This document shows positions 11,285-20,513 of a stretch of 64,000 bases of DNA, one piece after another. The notes beneath the pieces were generated by a model. That model saw only the letters and a list, made by a program, of their open reading frames with translations, ran no database searches and had not been told where the DNA came from. Source of the DNA: SG8-41 sp963802355 (GTDB taxonomy: Bacteria > Pseudomonadota > Gammaproteobacteria > Burkholderiales > SG8-41); assembly GCA_963802355.1 (NCBI GenBank), contig CAWDIV010000028.1, positions 434,001 to 498,000 on the forward strand. Reading direction: 5' to 3'. Both the position numbers and the translations under genes were made by a program. Each line of letters opens with the position of its first letter. Position 1 is the stretch's first letter.

Positions 11285-11726
11285 CTATCGCACGACCAGC
11301 ACCGGTATCTTGACGTGGGTCAGCACTTTGCGCGTTTCGCTGCCCAGCAGCATGGCGGCAAGGCCTTTGCGGCCGTGCGAGGTCATCACGATGAGATCGC
11401 ACTTTGCGCGGTCGGCGGTCTTGCAGGATCGCGTCGTGGGGGTGGTCGCTTGTCTCGCAGACCGTCTCGCACGGCACGCCCGCTTCTCCGCCACCTTGCG
11501 GACGAAGGCGAGGTAGGTTTCCGCGCGGGTCTTGGCTTCTTCCTCGATCCGCTCTTCGGTCACGGGATCGAACGCGCCTTCGTAGGCGATCAGCAGGTGA
11601 TAGTCGGGAATGACGTGTATCCCCGTGATCCGCGCCTCGTGCAGCTTGGCGAGTTCCACGGCCTTGCGCACGGCGCGCTTGCGAGAGCTCGGAGCCGTCG
11701 GTCGGGATCAGGATGTTCTTGAACAT
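11285..11726 (-). CDS. Universal stress protein, UspA family (frameshifted)
   Basis: A single-domain Usp of about 147 residues. It starts MFKNILIPTDGSELS after a GGAGGAGAT ribosome site, runs through AVELAKLHEARITGIHVIPDYH, and ends with the ATP-binding pattern MTSHGRKGLAAMLLGSETRKVL and VKIPVLVVR. An extra base near 11685, a missing base near 11487 and an extra base near 11430 alter the frame in between. Usp proteins bind ATP and respond to stress or starvation. It stands alone, divergent from the CapA-like gene. Confidence 0.85.
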
Positions 11727-11828
11727 CGGGCCATCTCCTCCGTCGGGGACCACTGCAAAAAGCGCGCACCACGTTTCCATCATCTGGACCACGAAGCAAG
11801 CTTGTCGCGCAGCGACCGCGCTGTCAAG

Positions 11829-11863
11829 AGGACTGTGTCGGACTTCGTGCCAACACAGTCCTT
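11829..11863. repeat. Hairpin element, AAGGAYTGYGTKGG family, copy 1
   Basis: AGGACTGTGT and ACACAGTCCT form a perfect 10-bp stem with a TTCG-containing loop. It sits in the divergent leader between the usp and CapA-like genes. It resembles the hairpin at 31566-31598, with paired base changes. Confidence 0.7.
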
Positions 11864-11948
11864 CAGCAGCATGTCGGAACAAGCCGACAGGGTGCTCGCT
11901 ATAATCGTTCGCTGGCCGCGAACGAATCCAACCCATCCCGAGGAAAGC

Positions 11949-13027
11949 GTGCGACGAACCCTACTATTCACGGGTGATATCAACCTCATGAACGTCACCG
12001 ATCCCGGTGTCCCTTTTGCGCGGGTAGGCGATACGTTGCGCAGCGCCGACGTGCTGTTCGGCAACCTGGAGTGCTGCCTTTACGAGGCTGCCGGCGAGCG
12101 CTCGGTTTCCGACGAAGGCTTCTGGGCGCCGCCCGCCGCAGGGCGTGCGCTCCAGCTTGGCGGATTTCATGCGCTTGGGCAATGCGAACAACGTGAACTA
12201 CGGCGCGGAAGCGATACGTTCTTCGCTCGCCGCGCTCGACCGGCTGGGTATCGCGCATGCCGGGGCAGGCACCAACGACAGCCGAGGCACGGGCCCCGGC
12301 AGTGGTCGAATCGAAGGGGCTGCGGGTCGGCTTTCTGCAGCGCACTTCGGTCTATTGGCCGACCAACCACGAGGCGGGCGAGCATACGCCTGGCGTAGCG
12401 GCACTGCGCGGCCACACCGCGTATCAGTTGCCCCTGCACAAGACGCGCCCGGAAATCCCGCCGGCCAACCGTCCCGGCGTGCCGCCGGTCATCGTTACCT
12501 GGGCCGATCCCGATTACCTCGCGCGCTACCGCGCGGATCTCGAGGCGCTGCGCGAGCGCGTCGAGATCGTGGTGGCCTCGCACCACTGGGGCCTGGGCGA
12601 GGAGGTGCTGCAATACATGACCGATATCGCGCACGCCGCGATCGACGCCGGCGCCGATATCGTCATCGGCCACGGCCCGCATTATTCGCTGCCGGTGGAG
12701 ATCTACCGCGGCAAGCCGATCTTCTACGGCCTCGGCAGCTTCTCTTTCCACACCGGCCACGGCGGCCTCAAGCACGGCAACTGGGTCGGCATGCTGGCCC
12801 GCGTCACGCTGGAGGAGCGTGGCATCGAGCGGGCGTCGTTCCAGTTCGTCCGTCACAACGAACGCAACGAAACCGTGCTGTGCGCGATGCGGGACGAAGG
12901 CGAGACGCTGGACAAGATCAGCAAGCGCAGCGCCCGATTTGCAACGCGCGTAGACGTCCAGGGCGACGAGGCCGTCTTACGGCCGAAGGATGAAGGCGGA
13001 AGGATGAAGGCTGAGCCAGGTCTCTAG
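11949..13027 (+). CDS. CapA-family (poly-gamma-glutamate type) metallophosphatase-like protein (frameshifted)
   Basis: A protein of about 358 residues of the CapA/PgsA calcineurin-like family. It starts at GTG 11949 behind GAGGAAAGC, giving (V)RRTLLFTGDINLM. Metallophosphatase-type blocks follow: VLFGNLECCLYE, GNANNVNYG, VASHHWGLGEEV, ADIVIGHGPHYSLPVEIYRGKPIFYGLGSF. Extra bases near 12160 and 12275 shift the frame. The last residues (PKDEGGRMKAEPGL) are encoded by the word repeat that begins at 12985, so the natural C-terminus has probably been replaced or extended. The substrate is unknown, and no cap or pgs genes are nearby. Confidence 0.8.
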
Positions 13028-13074
13028 AAACGGAGCCCGCACTGCGCGGGCCATCCGCTCATCCTTCTATCCTT
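12985..13074. repeat. Degenerate tandem-word hairpin, GATGAAGGCGGAAG type
   Basis: Left arm GAAGGATGAAGGCGGAAGG (12985-13010) and right arm CATCCGCTCATCCTTCTATC (13052-13074) are complementary. A small GCCCGC / GCGGGC hairpin sits between them. The left arm lies inside the 3' end of the CapA-like gene. Confidence 0.75.
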
Positions 13075-13093
13075 GCAGTGACGTCTAGTGCAT

Positions 13094-14086
13094 CTACTTC
13101 ACCAACCCGAGCTCCGTGAGCACGGCCTTCACTTCCTCGTGCTCCGCCTTCCAGTAGCGGGCGGTCTCCGCGCTGCCCCGGTAAACGTCCTCCATATCGA
13201 ACAGCGCGAGTTGTTTCCTCCACTCTTCGGTTTTCACCATCCTCCCGAGAGCGTCATCCCAGAATTGAATCTGCGCGCGGCTCATGCCTTTCGGGCCCGC
13301 CAGTCCGCGCCACAGCTCGAAAGTGGCGTTGATCCCGAGTTCTTTCCAGGTCGGAATGCCAGCGAAGTCGCCGCTCAACCGCCGCGGCGCGACGACTGCA
13401 AGCATTCGCACTTTGCCCGCCTTGATGTGCTGCAACAGGGTCGAAGGCGCGCTCGCCATCGCGTCGACGTGACCGCCGAGGAGGGCCGTCATCGCGTCGC
13501 CGCCCGAGTTGAATACGACGGTTTTCAGTTTCCGGATTTCCACGCCGGCGGCCTTCATGGCGAGCGCATACGAGATATGCGTTGCATTACCGAATGCGGT
13601 GCCGATCGAAACGCTGAGGGATGCAGGGTCTTTCTTCAGCCGCTCGGCCAGGTCCCTGCCGTTCTTGACCGGCGACTCAGCGAGCACCGCTACGCCAACG
13701 TATTCGGCGCCGACGACAGCAAGTGGCGTGAAGTCGGTGTAAGCCAGAGTAGTCCGGCCGGTAAGGTGGTTGGTGAACAACGTCACCGCGTTCACCATCA
13801 GGTAGTGCCCGTCGTTCGGGTGCTGGGAAAGGTAGGTGAGCCCGATCACGCCGCCACCGCCCGGCTTGTTCACCACGTTGATGGGCGCCGGCACGAGCTT
13901 TTGGTCCTGCAGGATTTTCTGGATCAGCCGTCCAGTGCGGTCCTGCGGTCCGCCGGGAGTGGTGCCGATGATGATCTCGACCGGCTTCTCGGGCTTCCAC
14001 CCCTGAGCGCTGGCTTCCCACGCGCCGAGCAGTGAAATCAGCGCCGCGACGCCAGCGCTTATCAGAAATACACGACTGCGTGTCAT
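13094..14086 (-). CDS. Bug/TctC-family periplasmic solute-binding protein
   Basis: A 330-residue extracytoplasmic binding protein of the tripartite tricarboxylate transporter family. The signal peptide after MTRSRVFLISAGVAALISLL ends at ASAQG. The fold then begins KPVEIIIGTTPGGPQDRTGR, with the TPGG loop that contacts a carboxylate, and continues INVVNKPGGGGVIG. The start at 14086 is chosen because the hydrophobic signal starts there. The frame is open further upstream but without signal-like sequence. No membrane partners (TctA/TctB) are adjacent. Substrates are usually organic acids, not predictable here. Confidence 0.88.
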   Translation of the reverse strand: MTRSRVFLISAGVAALISLLGAWEASAQGWKPEKPVEIIIGTTPGGPQDRTGRLIQKILQDQKLVPAPINVVNKPGGGGVIGLTYLSQHPNDGHYLMVNAVTLFTNHLTGRTTLAYTDFTPLAVVGAEYVGVAVLAESPVKNGRDLAERLKKDPASLSVSIGTAFGNATHISYALAMKAAGVEIRKLKTVVFNSGGDAMTALLGGHVDAMASAPSTLLQHIKAGKVRMLAVVAPRRLSGDFAGIPTWKELGINATFELWRGLAGPKGMSRAQIQFWDDALGRMVKTEEWRKQLALFDMEDVYRGSAETARYWKAEHEEVKAVLTELGLVK

Positions 14087-14216
14087 TTCCCGTGGCCTCG
14101 AACCGTGCGATCGGATCAAATTCCCCTCCCTTGATAACGCCGCGCAAGGCGCGGCGTGTTCATGCCGCATCGACGGCGACGGTTGGACCGCGATGCAGGT
14201 CCCGATGCGGCATCGG

Positions 14217-16260
14217 CTATCTGAAAATCCGGCGCAACTCGTCCAGGACCGCATCGATTGGATTGTTAAACCGATCCCGCTGCGTCTGCCTGTCCCGCTC
14301 TTGCCGCCGGTCAGGCGGTGTGCGCGGAATGTCGAACTCGGCAGCCGAATCGATCCAGCGGTTGCGCAAGGCTTGCTGGAAGACTTCCCCCACCATCGGC
14401 AAAGCGCTCCGGGCGCCCTGACCCCAGGGCCCCATCGTCACCTTGTTGTCGTTGAAGCCGACCCGGGCGCCGGCGACCAGCTGCGGGTGCATCAGGATGA
14501 ACCAGCCGTCGGTGTTTTCCTGCGTGGTGCCGGTCTTGCCCGCCACGTCGGCCCGGGTGACGTAGCGCTGGCGGATGGCTGCGCCGGTGCCCTCGTCGAC
14601 GACGCCCCGCATCACGTTCACCAGCTCCAGCGCCTGACGGCGCGGCAGCGCCGGCACTGCTTCCCGCACGGGCAGGAATTCCTCAAGCAACCGGCCGTCG
14701 CGGTCCTCGACCCGGCTGACGATCATCGGCTCGATAAAGTGTCCGCCATTGGCGATCGTCCCGTATGCCGCAACCATTTCGCGCAGCGTGACGGAGCTGG
14801 TCCCCAGGGCGAGCGACAACACCGGGTCGAGCTTGCTCTGGCGCACGCCCATGGCCTGGGCGAGTTGCACCACGCGGGCGGGTCCCACCTGCTGCATCAC
14901 CTGGGCGGTAATCGTGTTCTTCGAGAACACCAGGCCGTCGCGCAGGGTCATGGACTGGCCGGAGGGCGGTGTGTCATCGCTGGGCATCCATACGTCGTTA
15001 CCCGAGACCCTGATCGCAACAGGCTGGTCGATCAGCGTCATGCTGGGGCTCATTCCCTGCATGAACGCCGCGCCATACACGAAAGGCTTGAACGTGGATC
15101 CCGGCTGGCGGCGCGCCTGGCTCACATGGTCGAACTGCTCCTGCGCAAAATCGCGGCTGCCCACCCATGCGCGCACAAAACCATTGCGCGGGTCCAGCGC
15201 CATGAAGCCGGCTTGCAGCACGGGACTCTCCTCGTCCCGCTTGCGCCGGCCGTCGGCAAGCGTCTGCAATTGCGTCATCTGGCGGGCGACCGCCTGATTG
15301 GCCGCCTTTTGCAGCCGGGAATCGATCGTGGTGCGCACTACGAGCCCGTCGGCATGGATGTCGTAGTCATGCTGGTCCGCCCATCCGATCAGCCATTTGC
15401 GCAGTTGCTGCGCGATGTGGGGTGCGAGTCCGGGCGGCTCGACCTGCCGCTCGAAATTGAGCCGCAGTGGACGCTTGACCAGCGCCTCCAGCTGGGCGGG
15501 CTTGAGCTTGCCGTGCCTGGCCATCTGGGCGAGTACAAGGTTGCGGCGCTCCAGTGCGCGCTCCGGGTGCAGCACGGGGTTGTACGCACTGGTGCCCTTG
15601 AGCATGCCGATGAGCGTGGCGGCCTCCAGCACATCCAGACGTTCGGCAGACTTGTCGAAATAAGTGCGGGCCGCCATCTCGATGCCAAAGGCGTTGAACA
15701 GAAACGGCACGGTATTGAGGTAGGTTTCGAGGATCTCGCCCTTGGAGTAAACCGCCTCGATCTTGAGGGCCGTGATCGCCTCCTTTACCTTGCGATTGAC
15801 CGTGGCGGCGCGGCCGATATCGTCCGGGATACAGGTTGCGCGCGAGTTGCTGGGTGATGGTGGAGCCGCCCTGCAGATTGCCCGACAGGGTGCTCACCAA
15901 GGCTCCCGCCGTGCGGCGGAGGTCGATGCCGTGGTGATCGTAGAACCGGTGGTCTTCCATTGCGATCAGCGCCTGCACCACGCTCGGCGCGATCTTTTCG
16001 AGCGGCACCCACTGGCGGTTGATGCGCTTGAATTCGGCCAGGACGATGCCGTCGGAGGACACCACAACGGAGGGCGTTGCGGACTTGGCCTTGCGCAGGT
16101 CGCCGATGCCGGGCGTGAACGGGATCAGCATGAGCACGTACAGCAGTATCAGCGCTGGCAAGAGCAGCGCCGCCCGCACCGGATGCCGCTTGGCGAGCGC
16201 TGCGAGGCGGCGCAACCGCTCATGGACAAACGTAGCGGCGCGCCGGACGGTCTGATTCAT
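14217..16260 (-). CDS. Class A penicillin-binding protein (glycosyltransferase plus transpeptidase; one frameshift)
   Basis: Builds and cross-links peptidoglycan at the inner-membrane surface. About 680 residues. A membrane anchor (ALLLPALILLYVLMLIPF, about 36-53) is followed by a GT51 domain with the catalytic AMEDHRFYDHHGID and GGSTITQQLARNLYP. The transpeptidase domain has PGSTFKPFVYG (SxxK), FSKNTITAQ and AGKTGTT. An extra G near 15829 splits the glycosyltransferase domain; both sides stay in register with the family. It is shorter than standard PBP1A (about 800) and seems to lack the extra inserted domain. The start ATG at 16260 gives MNQTVRRAATF. Confidence 0.92.
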
Positions 16261-16279
16261 GCGCGGAATGTGCAATTCA

Positions 16280-17437
16280 TCAGATTCCGCCGGGCTCGTC
16301 CTCCGGGTGCCGGAGCTTGCGCGTCGTGTAGGGCTTCCCGGGGAATTTCGCGAGCGCCGCCTCGTCGACGTCCACGCCCAGCCCCGGCGCGGTGGGGAGC
16401 TGGATGTAGCCGTTCTTCTGCTTCAGCTGGTTGGGGGAAATGCGATCGCAGAACTCGACGAAGGGCAGGAAATATTCGGTGATGATGAAATTGGGCATCG
16501 TCGCCGAGGCGTGCACCGTGGAGGCGAGCGCGACCAGCGTCGAGTTGTAATTGTGCGGCGACATCGCGACGAGGAACGGCTCCGCCATCGCTGCGATCTC
16601 CTTCAATTCCAGGATCCCGCCGCAGCACGCCACGTCCGGGTTGAGGATATCGGCGCAGCGCGCTTCGAGCAGCGGCCGGAAGCCGGTCTTGCCGTACGTC
16701 GCCTCGCCGATCACGATCGGGAGCCCCGTCGCGCGGCGCACTTCCGCCATGGCTTCTGGCATCTCCGCGAGATTCGGCTCCTCGATCCAATACATGTTGT
16801 ATTCGGCGAGGCGCTTGTCGAGCCGTATCGCGTGCATCGGCGCGAGGCGCCGATGCTGGTCGATCAGGATGTCCACTTTCGGCCCGACCGCCTCACGCAC
16901 CGCCTTCACCACTGCGACCGCGCGCTCCTCGTGCTCCTTCGGTATCCACGTACGCCACGGCGCCGGCAGCGGGTCGAGCTTCAGCGCGTCGAAGCCCTGC
17001 GCGATTACCTTTTCCGCCGCGCGCGCGAAGTCCGCGGGCTCCTTCAACTGATAGCCCCAGCCGTTGGCGTAGACGCGGACCCTGTCGCGGCAGCGGCCGC
17101 CGAGCAGGTTGTACACCGGCTGCTTGCAGCGCTTTCCCACGATGTCCCACAGCGCCTGCTCGATGCCGGATAGCGCGCAGTAGAACTCGACAGAGCCGCG
17201 GCGCTGCGCATAGTCGTCGAAGGCGATCTGCGTGAAATGCTTGATGTCGAAGGGGCTCCTGCCCACGGCGTAGCGGCCGAGCGCCTCCAGCTGCGCGGTG
17301 ACCGCGGTGTCGCGGTCGTATTGCGAATAGGCCTCGCCCCAGCCGTGCACGCCTTCGTCGGTCTCGACCTTGACGTAGATTAGGTTCTTGCGCCAGCCGG
17401 GATGAACGGTGTAGCTCTTGACGGCGGTGATTTTCAT
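16280..17437 (-). CDS. Mandelate racemase / muconate lactonizing enzyme family dehydratase
   Basis: A 385-residue enolase-superfamily enzyme, probably an acid-sugar dehydratase. It starts MKITAVKSYTVHPGWRKNLI. Metal ligands are visible in ILIDQHRRL, YWIEEPN and VIGEATYGKTGF. The general-base pair of the mandelate racemase subgroup is present as ILNPDVACCGG (Asp) and MSPHNYNS (His). It lies 20 bases downstream-side of the PBP start and follows the alpha/beta hydrolase gene on the same strand. A GATGAGG repeat (17454-17500) sits directly upstream. The substrate cannot be named from sequence alone. Confidence 0.9.
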   Translation of the reverse strand: MKITAVKSYTVHPGWRKNLIYVKVETDEGVHGWGEAYSQYDRDTAVTAQLEALGRYAVGRSPFDIKHFTQIAFDDYAQRRGSVEFYCALSGIEQALWDIVGKRCKQPVYNLLGGRCRDRVRVYANGWGYQLKEPADFARAAEKVIAQGFDALKLDPLPAPWRTWIPKEHEERAVAVVKAVREAVGPKVDILIDQHRRLAPMHAIRLDKRLAEYNMYWIEEPNLAEMPEAMAEVRRATGLPIVIGEATYGKTGFRPLLEARCADILNPDVACCGGILELKEIAAMAEPFLVAMSPHNYNSTLVALASTVHASATMPNFIITEYFLPFVEFCDRISPNQLKQKNGYIQLPTAPGLGVDVDEAALAKFPGKPYTTRKLRHPEDEPGGI

Positions 17438-17453
17438 GGAACGAAGGATAAAA

Positions 17454-17500
17454 GATGAGGGGTGAGGGGTGAGGGATGAGGGGTGAGGGATGAGGGATGA
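17454..17500. repeat. Tandem heptamer array, GRTGAGG
   Basis: Six and a half contiguous 7-mers of the form G(A/G)TGAGG. It fills most of the gap between the alpha/beta hydrolase stop and the dehydratase start. Only one arm is present. Confidence 0.8.
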
Positions 17501-17505
17501 CCCGG

Positions 17506-18408
17506 CTACAGCGACATCTGGCGGCGCACCGCATTGCCCGAATAGCCTTCCGGGTCGGCGAGCGTCCCGGCAACCTCGAAATGATTGCAGCCGTCCGCAA
17601 AAATCAGCTCGACTGGCTTGCCGGCTCGGTGCAACGCCGCGGCGAACTCGCGTGACTGGCGCTGAAACTCCGGCGTTTCGAGCGAACCGTAAACCAGCAC
17701 CACCGGCGCAGCGATCCGGTTGAGATGCCGCTGCGGCGACAACGCCTCCTCCATCTCGTCCGTGAACCGCACGTAGGCGCTGCGCTTGGACAGTCGCGGG
17801 CCGCGCAAATCGTACATACCGCTTTGCAGCGTGTAGCCCTTGACAATATCGACCGGCAGCCCGAAGTCCTCCCACGGGGTGACCGCGACGCACCCGCCGA
17901 GATGCGCACCGGACGAATGCCCCAGGACATACACGCGGCCAGGATCGCCGCCGAAGCTCCCCGCATTGCGATACACCCATGCGACCGCGCGCCGCACCTG
18001 GTCGACCATGGTGAACAGGCTCTCCTTGGCGTCCTGCACGCGCTCGAAATCCGGAACGACGAAATGAGCGCCGGCCCGTACGAGCATCTCGGCGGCATAT
18101 GCGTGTTCCGCGGCGGTTCCGCGCTGCCACGCTCCGCCGTGGATGAACACGGCCACCGGCGCCCCGGCGGCGCGCGTGCGATAGATATCGAGCTGCTCGA
18201 TCGGCGTCGGGCCGTAGCTCTCGCGCAGCGGCGTACCGAGGCGCGTGCGAGCAAGTTCACTCGCCTGCGCGAGGCGCGCCACGAGCTCGTCGCGGTTGGG
18301 CGCATAGACCGCCTGGTCGTAGGCGTCGTCCAGCTCCTGCTGGTCGTAGTCGAGGAAAACGCGCGGCCCCTTGACGCGGGCGGGCCGAACCGTGGATTGA
18401 TCGTTCAT
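17506..18408 (-). CDS. Alpha/beta hydrolase (kynurenine formamidase / BD-FAE-like)
   Basis: A 300-residue serine hydrolase. It shows the oxyanion loop IHGGAWQRG, the nucleophile elbow VLGHSSGAHLGG and a late His in DGCNHFEVAGT. The HGGxW motif and size match the kynurenine formamidase / carboxylesterase branch. The ATG at 18408 gives MNDQSTVRPARVKG. It could cleave a small ester or amide connected to the neighbouring dehydratase; this is inference. Confidence 0.88.
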   Translation of the reverse strand: MNDQSTVRPARVKGPRVFLDYDQQELDDAYDQAVYAPNRDELVARLAQASELARTRLGTPLRESYGPTPIEQLDIYRTRAAGAPVAVFIHGGAWQRGTAAEHAYAAEMLVRAGAHFVVPDFERVQDAKESLFTMVDQVRRAVAWVYRNAGSFGGDPGRVYVLGHSSGAHLGGCVAVTPWEDFGLPVDIVKGYTLQSGMYDLRGPRLSKRSAYVRFTDEMEEALSPQRHLNRIAAPVVLVYGSLETPEFQRQSREFAAALHRAGKPVELIFADGCNHFEVAGTLADPEGYSGNAVRRQMSL

Positions 18409-18438
18409 ATCGTCCGCGGATTATGCCACCCAAAGGGC

Positions 18439-18498
18439 AAGGATGAAGGAGGAAGGCGGAAGGATGACCTGGGCGGCTGCGCCTCATCCTTCATCCTT
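18439..18498. repeat. Degenerate tandem-word hairpin, AAGGATGAAGG type
   Basis: Left arm AAGGATGAAGGAGGAAGGCG (18439-18466), a GC-rich loop, and right arm TCATCCTTCATCCTT (18484-18498). It lies between the divergent hydrolase and VOC genes. Confidence 0.8.
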
Positions 18499-18561
18499 AA
18501 TGTTGCACGCGGCCGCCGCCTTCCGTACCATGCTCTGCTATCCCGATGGCGGAGGACGGTC

Positions 18562-18978
18562 ATGGCCAGGCAGCAGCACAAGTTGCGTCACATCGCGATT
18601 TCGGTCAAGGACGTGGCGGCGGCGCAGAAATTTTTCGAGGAGGCCTTCGGCATGACCAAGGCGGGCGACGCGCAGAACGGCATCTATATGACCGACGGCG
18701 TGATGAATGTCGCGCTGCTCGCGAAGGGCGGCAAGGTCGATGGCATCGCGAGCGACGAGCCGTACTACGGAGTCATGCATTTCGGTATGTGGGTGGATGA
18801 TCTGACGCAGGCCGAAGAGCAGGTGAAGCAGGCCGGCGCGGTGCACTTCCAGGGCCGGCCGCCCAACAGCCCCAACAGCTATTACGAAGTGAAATACCGC
18901 GATCCGACCGGAATCGTCTTCGACATCACTGCGAGCGGCTGGCGCGGCGCGGTCAAGAACGTCAAGCCGGCCGACTGA
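18562..18978 (+). CDS. VOC / glyoxalase-fold metalloprotein
   Basis: A 138-residue vicinal-oxygen-chelate protein. Ligand-like residues sit in LRHIAISVKD (His), VMHFGMWVDD (His) and YYEVKYRDPTGIVFD (Glu), in the usual order. The start ATG at 18562 follows GGAGGACGGTC. VOC proteins include dioxygenases, lyases and binding proteins; the next gene is an FAD hydroxylase, so a role in an aromatic or lactone pathway is possible. Confidence 0.88.
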   Translation: MARQQHKLRHIAISVKDVAAAQKFFEEAFGMTKAGDAQNGIYMTDGVMNVALLAKGGKVDGIASDEPYYGVMHFGMWVDDLTQAEEQVKQAGAVHFQGRPPNSPNSYYEVKYRDPTGIVFDITASGWRGAVKNVKPAD

Positions 18979-18980
18979 AA

Positions 18981-19060
18981 CCCGGGAAATCGGGAGATCG
19001 GGAGGGCGTAAGAAGATGCTCTCCCCTCTCCCGCGCTCCCGACCTCCCGCTCTCCCGGCT
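18981..19060. repeat. Degenerate tandem-word hairpin, CGGGAGAT type
   Basis: CGGGAAATCGGGAGATCGGG opposes CTCTCCCGCGCTCCC-type words on the right. The array fills the whole gap between the VOC gene and the monooxygenase, leaving no clear ribosome-binding site for the latter. Confidence 0.8.
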
Positions 19061-19069
19061 CCTTGAGTG

Positions 19070-20288
19070 ATGGCACGCGAGGATCCCATATTGATCATCG
19101 GCGCGGGCCCAGTCGGGCTCACCCTCGCGCTCTACCTCGCGCGGCGTGGCCTGAGGAGCTGTGTGATCGAGTCGCTTAACGCGCGCGACTTTCTCGACCA
19201 GGAGCCGCGCGCGGGCAGCATCCACCCCGCCACGCTTGAGATGCTCGACGATCTCGGGCTCTACGAGAAGATGGAGCCGCGCGGGCTGATCTCTCCCAAG
19301 TTCCAGGTACTGGGACCGGGTGCGCGACGAGATGTTCGCCGAGTTCGACCATGCGGCGCTCAGGAACGACACGCGCTTTCCGTACGTCCTGCAATGCGAG
19401 CGCGGCAAGATCATCGACGAAGCCATGCAGCTCCTGCGGCAACATCCCGAGTGCGAGATCCGGATGGCGACCACGTTCGCTACCTTCACCCAGGACGAAG
19501 ACGGCGTCGAAGCGCTCGTCACGCACTCATCCGGCGAGGAAGAGCGCATCCACGGGAGCTTCGTCGTGAGCGCGGAGGGCGGCCGCAGCAACGTGCGCAA
19601 GACGCTGGGGATCGAGTTCGAGGGCTTTACCTACCCCGAGCGCACCCTCACCGTGTGCGTCTGCTACGACTTCGACCGGCAACACGGCTATGCCTACCGC
19701 AACTATCTGTCCGATCCGGACCAGTGGTCCAACCTGTTCAAGTGGGTGCAGCCGGAGCGCTGGCGGGTGCACTTTCCCACGAATATCGACGACGATCCGG
19801 AAGTGGTGCTGGGCGACGACTACATACAGGAGCAATTGCAGCGGTTTCTGCCGCGCTCCGAGCCGCACGAAGTCGTCCACCGCACGCTCTACACAGTGCA
19901 CCAGCGCGTGGCGGCCACCTTCCGCGTCGGACGCGCGATCCTCGCCGGCGACGCGGCCCACGTAATGAGCCCGATCGGCGCCATGGGCATGAACAGCGGC
20001 GTGCACGACGCCGTGAATCTGGGCGAGAAGCTCGTCGCCATCCAGCGCGGCGAAAGGGGCCTCGATGTGCTGGACCGTTACACGCGCCAGCGGCGGCACG
20101 TCGCGGTCAACCACACCACCGCGCAGACGGCGAGAAACAAGAAGCTGCTCGAAGAGAAAGATCCGGTGGTGCGGCAGCGCAACCACGATCACCTGCGGCG
20201 CACTGCCGCCGATCCGAAGCTCGCTCGCGAATTCCTGCTGCGCACCTCGCTCATCCAGAGCGTTCAGGAAGCGGCGGCGATCGAATAG
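19070..20288 (+). CDS. FAD-dependent aromatic hydroxylase (PheA/MhpA-like; one frameshift)
   Basis: A flavin monooxygenase of about 405 residues. The N-terminal FAD-binding motif ILIIGAGPVGLTLALYLARR is followed by the GD-type motif ILAGDAAHVMSPIGAMGMNS near the middle. An extra G near 19308 (within KFQ-YWDRVRDEMFAEF) splits the frame; otherwise the reading is continuous. Members hydroxylate phenols or similar rings with NAD(P)H and O2. The C-terminal thioredoxin-like domain of the larger PheA proteins is absent. Confidence 0.85.
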
Positions 20289-20328
20289 TCGAGACATTGG
20301 CCACGGAATCACACGGACAAAGCAAAGG

Positions 20329-20501
20329 GCGAATCAGCCACAGATAAACACAGATGAACACAGATAAGACCAAAATCGGCAAAACATTGCCCGCATCTAA
20401 AAGGAGCAGCGGGCAGGTCGGCGTGCACGGCGGTTGAAAGATCTTTGAGCTTGGGTTCCGCTATCCGGGTTTATCTGTGTGTATCTGTGGCTAATTTCTG
20501 T
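20329..20501. repeat. Degenerate tandem-word hairpin, CACAGATAAACACAGAT type
   Basis: Left arm CACAGATAAACACAGATGAA (about 20331-20358) and right arm TTTATCTGTGTGTATCTGTG (about 20470-20491) are complementary and about 110 bases apart. The same word recurs at 23.2, 38.1, 38.8-38.9, 41.2, 44.5 and 56.9 kb. Confidence 0.8.
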
Positions 20502-20513
20502 TTGCGACTTTCA

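Noticed and set aside
11087..11722. 211-codon plus-strand frame preceded by GGAGGAGG
   Set aside because: The purine-rich stretch looks like a ribosome site, but the frame is antisense to the Usp gene and lacks any family match.
14193..15857. 554-codon plus-strand frame
   Set aside because: Shadow of the penicillin-binding protein, whose SxxK, SKN and KTGT motifs on the other strand are unmistakable.
17454..17500. Tandem heptamers as a CRISPR or VNTR locus
   Set aside because: Units are contiguous with no spacers and no cas genes are nearby; it belongs with the other word arrays.
16280..18130. 616-codon extension of the dehydratase frame
   Set aside because: The upstream part translates the GATGAGG repeat and the antisense of another frame of the hydrolase; the family start at 17437 is clear.
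20445..20513. Longer N-terminus of the Bug protein at 20.5 kb
   Set aside because: It would translate the CACAGAT repeat ahead of a complete signal peptide.
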